Assembly (NCBI RefSeq): GCF_014705655.1
Contig: NZ_JACXIY010000025.1
Span: 62,001-126,000, forward strand
Reading direction: 5' to 3'
Source: Paenibacillus arenilitoris
Lineage (GTDB): Bacteria; Bacillota; Bacilli; Paenibacillales; Paenibacillaceae
Length of the DNA stretch: 64,000 bases
Below are positions 1-7,719 of this stretch, one piece after another (position 1 is the first letter of the stretch; the number at the start of each line of letters is the position of its first letter). The notes beneath the pieces were generated by a model, which saw only the letters and a program-made list of their open reading frames with translations, did no database searches and had not been told where the DNA came from. Both the position numbers and the translations under genes were made by a program.

Positions 1-2
1 CC

Positions 3-587
3 GCCGATATGATCGCGGCCGAATTCACGTGGGGCACGATCAAGCTGCTGCTTATCGGTCCGGCTTCGCGCACGAAGATCATGATAAGCAAATACGTCGC
101 TACCCTCGGGTTCGCGCTGCTGCTGCTCCTGTTGACCTTTGCTTCCGCTTACGCGGCCGGCGGCATACTCGAAGGCTTCGACGGAACAAGCCAGCCGATG
201 ATATCGATTACCGACGGCGGCGTGATCGAAGAAAGCTCCTATTGGTTGCATGCGTTGGAGAAATACGGCTTCTCCGTCGTATCGATGCTCATGTACGTGA
301 CGATGGCTTTCATGATTTCGTCCGCGTTCCGCAGCGCTTCGATGGCCATTGCCTTCTCGCTTCTGTTCATGCTGGTCGGCAGTTCGCTGTCGGCGCTTCT
401 CAGCGGCTATAGCTGGGTCAAATATTTGCTGTTCTCCAACATCGATCTGACGCAATATATGGAGGGAGCGACGCCGCTAAGACCGGAAATGACGCTGTCG
501 TTCTCGATCATGATTCTTGTCGCCTATTACATCGTATTCCAATTCGTAGCCTGGCTTCTGTTCACGAAACGAGACGTTGCCGCTTAA
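3..587 (+). CDS. ABC-2 family transporter permease, 3' part
   Basis: The reading frame is already open at the window edge, so only the C-terminal ~194 residues are visible. They hold long hydrophobic segments (one near KYVATLGFALLLLLLTFAS, others around the middle and end) separated by a short outer loop, as in ABC-2 type permeases that pair with a separate ATPase. The Met at position 9 is internal rather than a true start. The C-terminus (LLFTKRDVAA) is typical of this family. The partner ATPase is presumably upstream, outside the window. The substrate cannot be told. Confidence 0.7.
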   Translation, partial: ADMIAAEFTWGTIKLLLIGPASRTKIMISKYVATLGFALLLLLLTFASAYAAGGILEGFDGTSQPMISITDGGVIEESSYWLHALEKYGFSVVSMLMYVTMAFMISSAFRSASMAIAFSLLFMLVGSSLSALLSGYSWVKYLLFSNIDLTQYMEGATPLRPEMTLSFSIMILVAYYIVFQFVAWLLFTKRDVAA

Positions 588-608
588 GGGCAACAACAAA
601 AGCGCAAA

Positions 609-655
609 AACCTCGGGCGCCGCTCGCAAGAAGCGGTACCCGAGGTTCTTTCTTT
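609..655. terminator. Bidirectional rho-independent terminator
   Basis: AACCTCGGG pairs with CCCGAGGTT around a second short stem, followed by CTTTCTTTT on the plus strand and by a T run on the minus strand. It lies between the convergent permease and GH18 genes and can serve both. Confidence 0.85.
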
Positions 656-674
656 TATTCAGATGAAAAATGCC

Positions 675-1724
675 CTACTGCTGCCCGGATGACCCGAGTC
701 CCTGATGGATCGCCTCAAGCAGCCGCCCCGTACGGTCGCAGCTGTACTCCCAGAACATCATGCCGCCAAGCCCGCCGCTCTTCACATACTCGCATTTATG
801 CCGCAGCGATTGCTCGTCGTCGTAGGAGATGAAGGCAGCCCCGTCGAACAAATACGGAGCCTTCGCTTCGTCGTCCCAATAGCGGGCATATCCGTTCTTA
901 TCGATATATTCCGCCGCGAGAGCCGTAAAATCCGGGCCGTAGCCGCCCGTGCCGCCGGCCATCTGATGCAGTCCGTTGCCGCGATCCGGAACCTGGCGCC
1001 ACATCCGGGAATAGAACGCCGCGCCGATCACGATCTTCTCCTTCGGCACGCCGGCGCGGACAAATAGGCTGACGGACGCGTCGACGCTGATGCGGAACAA
1101 ATCGCCCGTCGGCGTATGCAAATTCGTATGATGCCCCGTCAGGATTTGAAAGCCGCCGCGCATGTCGTACGTCATGAGCTGCACGAAATCGAGATGCTTC
1201 TGCGCCTGATCCATCTCCGTGCCGTCCACGTAATACTGATCGGCGCCCGCGGCGATCGTCAGCAAATAACGGCGTCCGTCCCTCTCGCCCTTGCGGTCCA
1301 AGGCTTCGCGCATCGTTTGCAGCAGCAGCGTGAAATTGCGCTTGTCGTCCGGGCTTGCGGCGATGCCCGCCTCCCCGTAGCAAGGATATTCCCAGTCCAG
1401 GTCGATGCCGTCGAACGGATAATCGGCCAATACGCGAAGCGCCGATTCCGCCATCCGGCTTCTTCCTTCCGGAGTGGACGCCGCTTCGGAGAAGCCGCCC
1501 GCGCTCCATCCGCCGACGGACAAGAGAAGCGTCAGGTCGGGATTGATGCGCTTCATCTCTGTCAAATGCGCCGTGTTCTTCAAGTGGTCCGTCGTAATCT
1601 CGGCTTCCCGAACGTGGCCGAAGGCCACGTTCAGATGGGTCAATTTCAGCAAATCGTCCCGCGAAATTTCGGGAAGCACGTGATCGGATGCATAACCCGC
1701 CACGATAAACTTGTTGTTCGTCAT
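675..1724 (-). CDS. Glycoside hydrolase family 18 protein (chitinase-like), cytoplasmic
   Basis: A 349-residue TIM-barrel enzyme. The GH18 signature DGIDLDWEYP is present, with the catalytic Glu near residue 112, as are the SVGGW strand motif (about residue 69) and the YDMRGG and FWEY motifs that line the chitinase active site. The family cleaves beta-1,4 bonds next to N-acetylglucosamine using the substrate N-acetyl group. There is no signal peptide, so it should act inside the cell on imported oligosaccharides. A GGAGGGATT ribosome binding site precedes the ATG. It is the last gene of a minus-strand run that includes an alpha-fucosidase, which suggests fucosylated GlcNAc-containing glycans. 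An endo-beta-N-acetylglucosaminidase role is also possible. Confidence 0.88.
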   Translation of the reverse strand: MTNNKFIVAGYASDHVLPEISRDDLLKLTHLNVAFGHVREAEITTDHLKNTAHLTEMKRINPDLTLLLSVGGWSAGGFSEAASTPEGRSRMAESALRVLADYPFDGIDLDWEYPCYGEAGIAASPDDKRNFTLLLQTMREALDRKGERDGRRYLLTIAAGADQYYVDGTEMDQAQKHLDFVQLMTYDMRGGFQILTGHHTNLHTPTGDLFRISVDASVSLFVRAGVPKEKIVIGAAFYSRMWRQVPDRGNGLHQMAGGTGGYGPDFTALAAEYIDKNGYARYWDDEAKAPYLFDGAAFISYDDEQSLRHKCEYVKSGGLGGMMFWEYSCDRTGRLLEAIHQGLGSSGQQ

Positions 1725-1727
1725 CTT

Positions 1728-4334
1728 CTAATCCCTCCGATCCGCCGGCCGCCGTACACCGGATAAGGCAAGCATCGCTTCCTTCCCGGTTCCGATCCTG
1801 TAGCCTGACGCGGTATAACGAATTTGAGCCATGCCGTCAAGCACGGCCAGATGCGGAAAGCCAGCTTCCGCGGCCGGCGGCTGCGATAGCAATGCCGGCA
1901 GACTCGCGTCTACGTTCGTACGGACGAACACGGCGTTCGGCGGAAGCGCCGGATAGCCGGCCGGATCGATCCCGCCGTCCTCCGCCACGAGCACGATCGG
2001 CGCGCCAAGCTCGGCGAACGCTACGGCAAGCTCGCCGATTTCGCGAAGCAGATGCTTGGTCGGCTCGCGTTCCGGCTCGAGCCATGCCACGATCGCGCCG
2101 TCCTCCCCGATCAGCTCGCCGAGCGTTCGGTCGGTTCCGTCCGACATGACGTAAGCGTCGTCCCGCTCCACCCGGCCAAGCACGGGAAGCGCAAGCTCGG
2201 CTTCGCGGAAGGCGAGCGGAACAACGGACGTCTCTCCGTCGCGGATTTCGAAATAGGCAAACCGCGCCCGAACCGTCCCGTCCTTCAAGCGTATGCCCGT
2301 CGTCAGCCGGTACGGTCCTTCCTCGAGCTCGAGAGGCTCATCATAGACGTCCGATTTCCCGTGCGGGTAGACGAGCGTTTTGTAGACGCCCCCCTCCAGC
2401 CTCGCCAGCGTGAAGTTTTCGGCATACGATGGGGCGACTTCGCTCGAACGGAGCAGGCGAAGCGCGCCGCGAGCCCGCTCCTCCGCCGGTTCCGCCGTGC
2501 CATGCGCGAACAGCGCGTCGTGCCAGCCGCCGTCCGACCAATACTGCGGCTTCTGCTCGCTCGGATGCAGCCTTGCGGGAATGCCCAGGCTACGGCAGAT
2601 CGCCACGAACAGGATCGCAACCGACAGCCGGTCCCCCTTCTTCAGCTTGAAGGTGCCCGCGGGCGTCCCTTTGCCTTTCAAATTCGGCAGGTCCTCCCAT
2701 AGCCCGAACTCCTCGTCCAGCCGCCTCGCCAATGCGGCAGGGTCGGTCCGGAACGCGTCCGCTTCCGCTTCGGTGTACGCCGCCTGGAACAATTGCCGGT
2801 AAGGCGTAATCATCTCGTATAAGACGCGAGGACGGAGCACGTAGGGGACGAACAGATCATCCGGCAGTTCGCCTCGCCGCGAGAGGGAGCCGGTCAAATG
2901 ATCGTCGAGCGCGGGGCGGAACGTATCGATCAAATCTTTCTCGTTCAAGCTCTCGAGCAGACGCAGCGGCCACTCGCCGTATTGCCCGGTCCGCTCCTGC
3001 AGGAAGGCGGCGAGCTCGCAGCCGTTCCCGCGCGCCTTGCGGAGCACGTCCCGCACCCGGTCCTCCGGAAGCCGGACGAGCCGGGCAAGCTCGGCCGCCT
3101 GCTCCTCGTTCATGTACGTTCGCTCGCCGGCCGTACGGATCCGCGTGCCCTCCTCGATCCGGCGGTTATGCGCCAGCAGCTCTTCCTCCCCGGGCTCCTC
3201 GGCCGCTTCCCCGCTCCTCTCCGGGGGAGGAAACATGTCGAAGTCCACCGTCCCTTCCGGCTGCCGCGAGCGGTCCAGCACGATGTCGACGATCCCGCCG
3301 TCCGCGGCCGACACTTTCCGCTCTCCCCACTTACCATCCTTCGCGGCCCGGATCATCAGGTCGCCGAAGCCGGTCTTAAAGGAAGCCTCCCCGAGCTCGT
3401 TTGCCGGCAGCTCCGCGATCGGGAACAGCTCGGCATAGTTGTAAAGCTCGAAATATACGGCGGCGCCGCCTGCCGGCAGCCCGTCTTCGCCCGTTACCCG
3501 AACGGCAACGGTTCGTGACGGCGCATAGCCGTCGATGAGGTTAATTTCCGTAAACCATTCATCGGCAAGCGTAACCGGCTCCGGTCCCGGATAATTGGCG
3601 AATACCCGCGTATTGACCAGCATCGCCCGCCTGGCAGGCGGCGTGAACCAGCCCCGGTCAAGCCTCGGCTCCGGTTCGCAGGCTCCGATGTAATGCCATG
3701 CGCCGTCGGCCCATGCCTCGACCCAGGCATGGTTATCGTCGCAATGCGCCCAGCGCGGCGTATACACCTGACGGGCCGGTATGCCGATGCTGCGAAGCGC
3801 CGCGACCGCCAGCGTCGACTCCTCGCCGCAGCGGCCCCGAGCGCAGCGGATCATCGTCAGCGGCGAGGCGGTTCGCAGGTCGCTGCCGATATAGGTCGCT
3901 TTCTCGTGGCACCAGTAGTTCGTCTCCAGAATCGCCTCCGCCATCGACAAATCCGCGGTTCGCGCCGCCAATTCGTTATGCAGCAGGCCGCGCGAATCCT
4001 CGATGTTCTCCGTATTGACCCGGTACGGAAGGACGAAGTGCAGGAAGAGGTGATCGGGCACCCGCGCTCCCCAAGGCGCTTTCCTCCGGATGTCGAGCGT
4101 CTGCCGCACATGGCTCAGAAACAGCGTCCCGTCGTAATCGGCCAAGTCGTTAGCCGGCATGTACGCGTACAAATATTTGAGCGCCCACGTCTCCTCGTCG
4201 GTCAGCTCCTCCTCGAAAATGCCGAACAGCTCTCGTTCCCTCGCCTCGGCAAGCTTCCGCTTCTCGCGGAATTTGCGCTCGATCAGCGCAAGCTTGCCGG
4301 GTTCCAATGAAAATACGGACGTTTGCTTCGCCAT
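1728..4334 (-). CDS. Tandem transglutaminase-like protein with thioredoxin-like C-terminus
   Basis: An 868-residue protein without a signal peptide. Residues ~140-225 form a transglutaminase/PNGase-like core with Cys169 in GRCGEES, His202 in NHAWVEAW and an acidic site in GACEPE, so a Cys-His-Asp/Glu triad looks intact. A second, degenerate copy at ~540-600 keeps the helix and SLGIPARL but has GDRLSV where the Cys should be. The middle carries a carboxypeptidase-like beta domain (~270-345). The last ~140 residues look like a redoxin/thioredoxin fold without an obvious CxxC. The ribosome binding site is GGAAGGAG. It lies 3 nt before the GH18 gene and just after the CBM9-like gene, in a fucosidase operon. 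Its reaction is unknown; cleavage of a glycopeptide amide bond is a guess. Confidence 0.75.
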   Translation of the reverse strand: MAKQTSVFSLEPGKLALIERKFREKRKLAEARERELFGIFEEELTDEETWALKYLYAYMPANDLADYDGTLFLSHVRQTLDIRRKAPWGARVPDHLFLHFVLPYRVNTENIEDSRGLLHNELAARTADLSMAEAILETNYWCHEKATYIGSDLRTASPLTMIRCARGRCGEESTLAVAALRSIGIPARQVYTPRWAHCDDNHAWVEAWADGAWHYIGACEPEPRLDRGWFTPPARRAMLVNTRVFANYPGPEPVTLADEWFTEINLIDGYAPSRTVAVRVTGEDGLPAGGAAVYFELYNYAELFPIAELPANELGEASFKTGFGDLMIRAAKDGKWGERKVSAADGGIVDIVLDRSRQPEGTVDFDMFPPPERSGEAAEEPGEEELLAHNRRIEEGTRIRTAGERTYMNEEQAAELARLVRLPEDRVRDVLRKARGNGCELAAFLQERTGQYGEWPLRLLESLNEKDLIDTFRPALDDHLTGSLSRRGELPDDLFVPYVLRPRVLYEMITPYRQLFQAAYTEAEADAFRTDPAALARRLDEEFGLWEDLPNLKGKGTPAGTFKLKKGDRLSVAILFVAICRSLGIPARLHPSEQKPQYWSDGGWHDALFAHGTAEPAEERARGALRLLRSSEVAPSYAENFTLARLEGGVYKTLVYPHGKSDVYDEPLELEEGPYRLTTGIRLKDGTVRARFAYFEIRDGETSVVPLAFREAELALPVLGRVERDDAYVMSDGTDRTLGELIGEDGAIVAWLEPEREPTKHLLREIGELAVAFAELGAPIVLVAEDGGIDPAGYPALPPNAVFVRTNVDASLPALLSQPPAAEAGFPHLAVLDGMAQIRYTASGYRIGTGKEAMLALSGVRRPADRRD

Positions 4335-4340
4335 TTCCGC

Positions 4341-5366
4341 TCACTCCTTCCACAGCAGGCCGTCTTCCCGGATACAGAAGACGGACTTGCCGTCCGCGGA
4401 CGGCGCCGATAGTTGAAACAGGCTGCGCGTCGTTTCGATCGCGGGGACGATGGTCCACGTCTCGCCTTCTTGCATAAGACTCGCCGCGTCCTTCGCGAAC
4501 TCGCCGCGATCGGCGAAATAATTGCGCTGGCGGTAATAGAGCCTGCGCAGCTCCCACTTCACCCGCTCGTCCTCCGGCAGCGCAAACGAATGCGGCCCGT
4601 CCCCGTCCGCGAACAAGACGTAGCCCCACAGCTCCGGGTAATGCATATTGATAAGTCCCATCGGCGACCATACCCAGTTATCCTCGGGGAAAGGCTTGCC
4701 CGTATCCGGATTTACGATCTTGCGGTACTCGCCGTCCCGCTCCTCGGCCCGCCACTCGACGCGGGAGAAGTTGACGCGCCAGAACTCCCCCGCCGCCGGC
4801 GGGCGCCCGTCCGCGGCGCATTCGCGGAGAATGCTCCACGGCATGGCGACCTCGACGCTCCACCTGCGGTTATCCGCGCCCGGACGGTTCAGCTCGCCGT
4901 CGATATGGACCGCCGTCTTAAGCCCGCTGATGTCCCAGCCGTTCACCGGCGGTCCGCCGTCCCGATACGGCTTCACGAGCAGCAGGTCCCAGACGGTGTT
5001 AAGCGCGTTGATTTCGAACTCGTAGTAACGATGCGTGTCTCCGTCGGGATCGATGAATATTTCAAAATCGTTGTCGTAAAAAATAACCGAGTCGCGCTCC
5101 GTCAGCGTCGCCCATATTTGGTCTTCCATAAGTTCCGCGGCGAAGTAGAAATATTCGTCGTCCCACAGCATTTTGGCCCGCGTCCGCTTGGCGGGCTTCG
5201 GCCGAAGATCGCCTTCGATGTCGACGAAATCGTCCGTCCAGCCGGCCGCCTGCCAGAACGGCTTGTCGATCCGGCCGTCCAGCTCGGGCTTCCCTTCCGC
5301 CCGGCGGCAAATATAATGTTTTGGAGCATATTCGATGTTCGGCTCCGGAACTCCGCTTCGATTCAT
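4341..5366 (-). CDS. CBM9-like carbohydrate-binding protein
   Basis: A 341-residue protein. Residues ~20-240 fit the family-9-like carbohydrate-binding beta sandwich: a target-type start (LDGRIDKPFW), an acidic DIEGD segment, DDEYFYFAAEL, and the DNDFEIFIDPDGDTHRYYEF block typical of CBM9-like proteins. The C-terminal ~90 residues are helical and charged and not recognised. There is no signal peptide. GGAGGGGAACGT before the ATG is a good ribosome binding site. It sits between the sugar isomerase-like and transglutaminase-like genes of the same strand. Such proteins bind glycans or glycan ends; no catalytic role can be read from the sequence. Confidence 0.82.
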   Translation of the reverse strand: MNRSGVPEPNIEYAPKHYICRRAEGKPELDGRIDKPFWQAAGWTDDFVDIEGDLRPKPAKRTRAKMLWDDEYFYFAAELMEDQIWATLTERDSVIFYDNDFEIFIDPDGDTHRYYEFEINALNTVWDLLLVKPYRDGGPPVNGWDISGLKTAVHIDGELNRPGADNRRWSVEVAMPWSILRECAADGRPPAAGEFWRVNFSRVEWRAEERDGEYRKIVNPDTGKPFPEDNWVWSPMGLINMHYPELWGYVLFADGDGPHSFALPEDERVKWELRRLYYRQRNYFADRGEFAKDAASLMQEGETWTIVPAIETTRSLFQLSAPSADGKSVFCIREDGLLWKE

Positions 5367-5412
5367 ACGTTCCCCTCCGACCGCATAGTGATGTGCTGCA
5401 TGCCCTGCTCCG

Positions 5413-6291
5413 CTAGACTTCGCATTCGTCCCAGAAACGCCGCAAATTGTCCATCGCGATGCGCGAGGCCGATTTGCACTCTTCCATGCCTTCGAACTCG
5501 ACGGTAATATAGCCGTCGTAGCCCGACTGCTTGATCAGCTTTACGATTTTGCGAATGTCGATGTCGCCTTGCCCGACGATGGCGCCGCGCATGTAGTTGC
5601 CGTTCGAGGACAGGAACCATTCCCCGCCGCCCGGGTGCTGATCGTACGGACGGAAATAGAAGTCCTTGAAATGAATAAGCGACGCATAGGGCAGGTTCTT
5701 CATGACGCCGACGACCGGATTCTCGTCCACGCACATGAAATTGCCGACGTCGAGCGTCGTTTTGAAGTTCGGGCGGTCCACCTCGTGAAGGACGCGCTGC
5801 ACCCGGTCGCTCGCCTGCACGCTGAAGCCGTGATTCTCGATCGTCGTTGTGATGCCGAATTGCGCCGCGTAATCGGCGATGAGCCGGCTCCCCTTCACCA
5901 TCAAAGGCAGGTTGTCCTCGAACCACTTGATCGTCATGCACTCCCTCGGCAAAGTGAAGGCGGTCACATCATGGCGCATATGCTTCATCCCGAGCCGGCG
6001 CACGAGATCGACGTGCAGCTTGACCCGCTCCACCTCCGCGGCGAACGCCTCGTCCGACTCCTGGACGAAGTTCGCCGGCATCGAATAATTGGAGAGCGCG
6101 ATGCCCGCGCTCTTCGCCTTCTCCCGGACGGCGTCCGCCAGCTCCGGGTTATCGACGAGCGTATAGCCGTAAGGGACGAGCTCCATATGCTCCCCTCCGT
6201 TGTCCGCAACCCACGAGATGGCGTCAAGAATGGTCATTTCTCCCGATTTCAACGCTTTCAGCAAGCTGTAAGAGCTTAATCCGATTTTCAT
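5413..6291 (-). CDS. Sugar phosphate isomerase/epimerase-like TIM barrel
   Basis: A 292-residue protein of the xylose isomerase-like (AP endonuclease 2 fold) superfamily. It starts with MKIGLSSYSL, then shows the barrel strands ending in metal ligands: the TTIENHG segment, TLDVGN, IHFKDFYF and the final YITVEFEG. These are the Glu, Asp, His and Glu positions that hold the divalent metal. I chose the start at 6291 because GGAGAGGAG sits just upstream; an ATG at 6324 lacks a ribosome binding site. The gene is between the fucosidase and CBM9-like genes and probably acts on a released sugar. The substrate is not determined by family. Confidence 0.85.
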   Translation of the reverse strand: MKIGLSSYSLLKALKSGEMTILDAISWVADNGGEHMELVPYGYTLVDNPELADAVREKAKSAGIALSNYSMPANFVQESDEAFAAEVERVKLHVDLVRRLGMKHMRHDVTAFTLPRECMTIKWFEDNLPLMVKGSRLIADYAAQFGITTTIENHGFSVQASDRVQRVLHEVDRPNFKTTLDVGNFMCVDENPVVGVMKNLPYASLIHFKDFYFRPYDQHPGGGEWFLSSNGNYMRGAIVGQGDIDIRKIVKLIKQSGYDGYITVEFEGMEECKSASRIAMDNLRRFWDECEV

Positions 6292-6326
6292 CGCCGTTCT
6301 CCTCTCCGCTATGAATTTCCCCATAC

Positions 6327-7625
6327 TCAGTTATGCGTCACGACCGCGCCGGACCCGCCGTACATCTCCAGCTCGCCCTCGAGCTCCAGCTTCAGGACGG
6401 TAATCTGCTCGTGCGCGTCCTCCGGCGTCATATAGATCCATGTCGTACCCGGAATATTGAACCAAGTCACGCCGCCGTGGATGTCGTGCGCCAGCTCCTT
6501 ACCGGAATGAAGGACGGTGATCCGCTTGATCCGATTCGTCAGCCCCTTCAGGCACACGTTCTCCCTCGGCGCGTCGTAGACGAACAGGTACAGCGTCCCG
6601 CGGTCCTTCGAAACGGTGCTTCCGCCCAAATAATACCGCGTCATAATGCCCTCGTCCGTCCCGAACACCGCCTCTTCATGCGTTCGGATCCACTGCCCGA
6701 GACCGAGCAAAATCCGCTCCTGCCGCTCGTCGACCGTTCCGTCCTCCCTCGGCCCGATATCGAGCAGCATGTTGCCGCCCATGGAGATGCAGTCGCAGAA
6801 CATTCTGATGATCTGATTCAGCGATTTATAGTTATGATCCGTCGGGACGTATCCCCACGAGGCGTTGATCGTCGTGCAAAATTCCCACGGTCCCTCCGGC
6901 CGCGTGATCGGAATGCCCTGCTCCGGCGTCTTGTAATCGCCGTGCCCTTGCAGCCGCGAATTGATGATGATATCGGGATTGAACGACTGCAAATACCGCT
7001 TGAACGCGGGCAAATTCCACTGCTCGGCGCTCCGCTCCCAATCGCCGTCGAACCAGAGCAGGTCCACGTTGCCGTAATTCGTCAGCAGCTCGGCCAGCTG
7101 GCCGTCGTTGAATTGCAAAAACCTTCTCCATCCCGCTTCGTCCTGAACGCCGTCCGCCGGACCGGAGAACCGGTTGACCTTGCCGAGGTCATCCGGCGCC
7201 TTGCCTCCCTCGAATACGCTCGGATAATCGGGATGCGACCAGTCGATGAGCGAGTAGTACAGGCCGAGCCGGATGCCTCTCTTCCTTACGGCATCGGCGT
7301 ATTCCTTCACCAGGTCCCGCTTCGCCGGCGTCCGCCGAACGACGTTCAGGTCGCTATGCCGCGTATCCCACAGGGCGACGCCGTCGTGATGCTTCGTCGT
7401 CAGCACCGCGTACTTCGCGCCCGACCGCTCGATCAGGTCGGCCCATCGGTCCGCATCGAAATTCGAAGCCGTAAAGCCGTCCAATTGCTTCATGTAATCC
7501 TCGTAGGACATTTTGCCGTTGTAGAACGACCACGATTCCGCGACGCCGTCGACGGCGTAAATCCCGTAATGGATGAATATGCCAAGCTTCGCGTCTTGAA
7601 ACCATTTTTGCATGCTGATTGCCAC
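6327..7625 (-). CDS. Alpha-L-fucosidase, GH29
   Basis: A 432-residue enzyme with the GH29 N-terminal pattern WFQDAKLGIFIHYGIYAV, the TTKHHDGVALWDT block and the nucleophile Asp193 in LLWFDGDWE. GH29 enzymes retain configuration when releasing terminal L-fucose. The C-terminal ~90 residues form the usual small beta domain. There is no signal peptide, so it should work on imported oligosaccharides. The start may be the GTG at 7625 or the ATG at 7613, which has AAAGGTGG 8 nt upstream. It is the first gene of the minus-strand glycan operon and is divergent from an AraC regulator, its likely controller. Confidence 0.93.
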   Translation of the reverse strand: MAISMQKWFQDAKLGIFIHYGIYAVDGVAESWSFYNGKMSYEDYMKQLDGFTASNFDADRWADLIERSGAKYAVLTTKHHDGVALWDTRHSDLNVVRRTPAKRDLVKEYADAVRKRGIRLGLYYSLIDWSHPDYPSVFEGGKAPDDLGKVNRFSGPADGVQDEAGWRRFLQFNDGQLAELLTNYGNVDLLWFDGDWERSAEQWNLPAFKRYLQSFNPDIIINSRLQGHGDYKTPEQGIPITRPEGPWEFCTTINASWGYVPTDHNYKSLNQIIRMFCDCISMGGNMLLDIGPREDGTVDERQERILLGLGQWIRTHEEAVFGTDEGIMTRYYLGGSTVSKDRGTLYLFVYDAPRENVCLKGLTNRIKRITVLHSGKELAHDIHGGVTWFNIPGTTWIYMTPEDAHEQITVLKLELEGELEMYGGSGAVVTHN

Positions 7626-7719
7626 CTTTCGCCTTCTCCCGCTCTATGTCCAAATCTATGATTTGTTGGTATGATAAGAATCAGCTGTTTCGACAGAAGA
7701 CTCATAGGGGGCCGAATGA

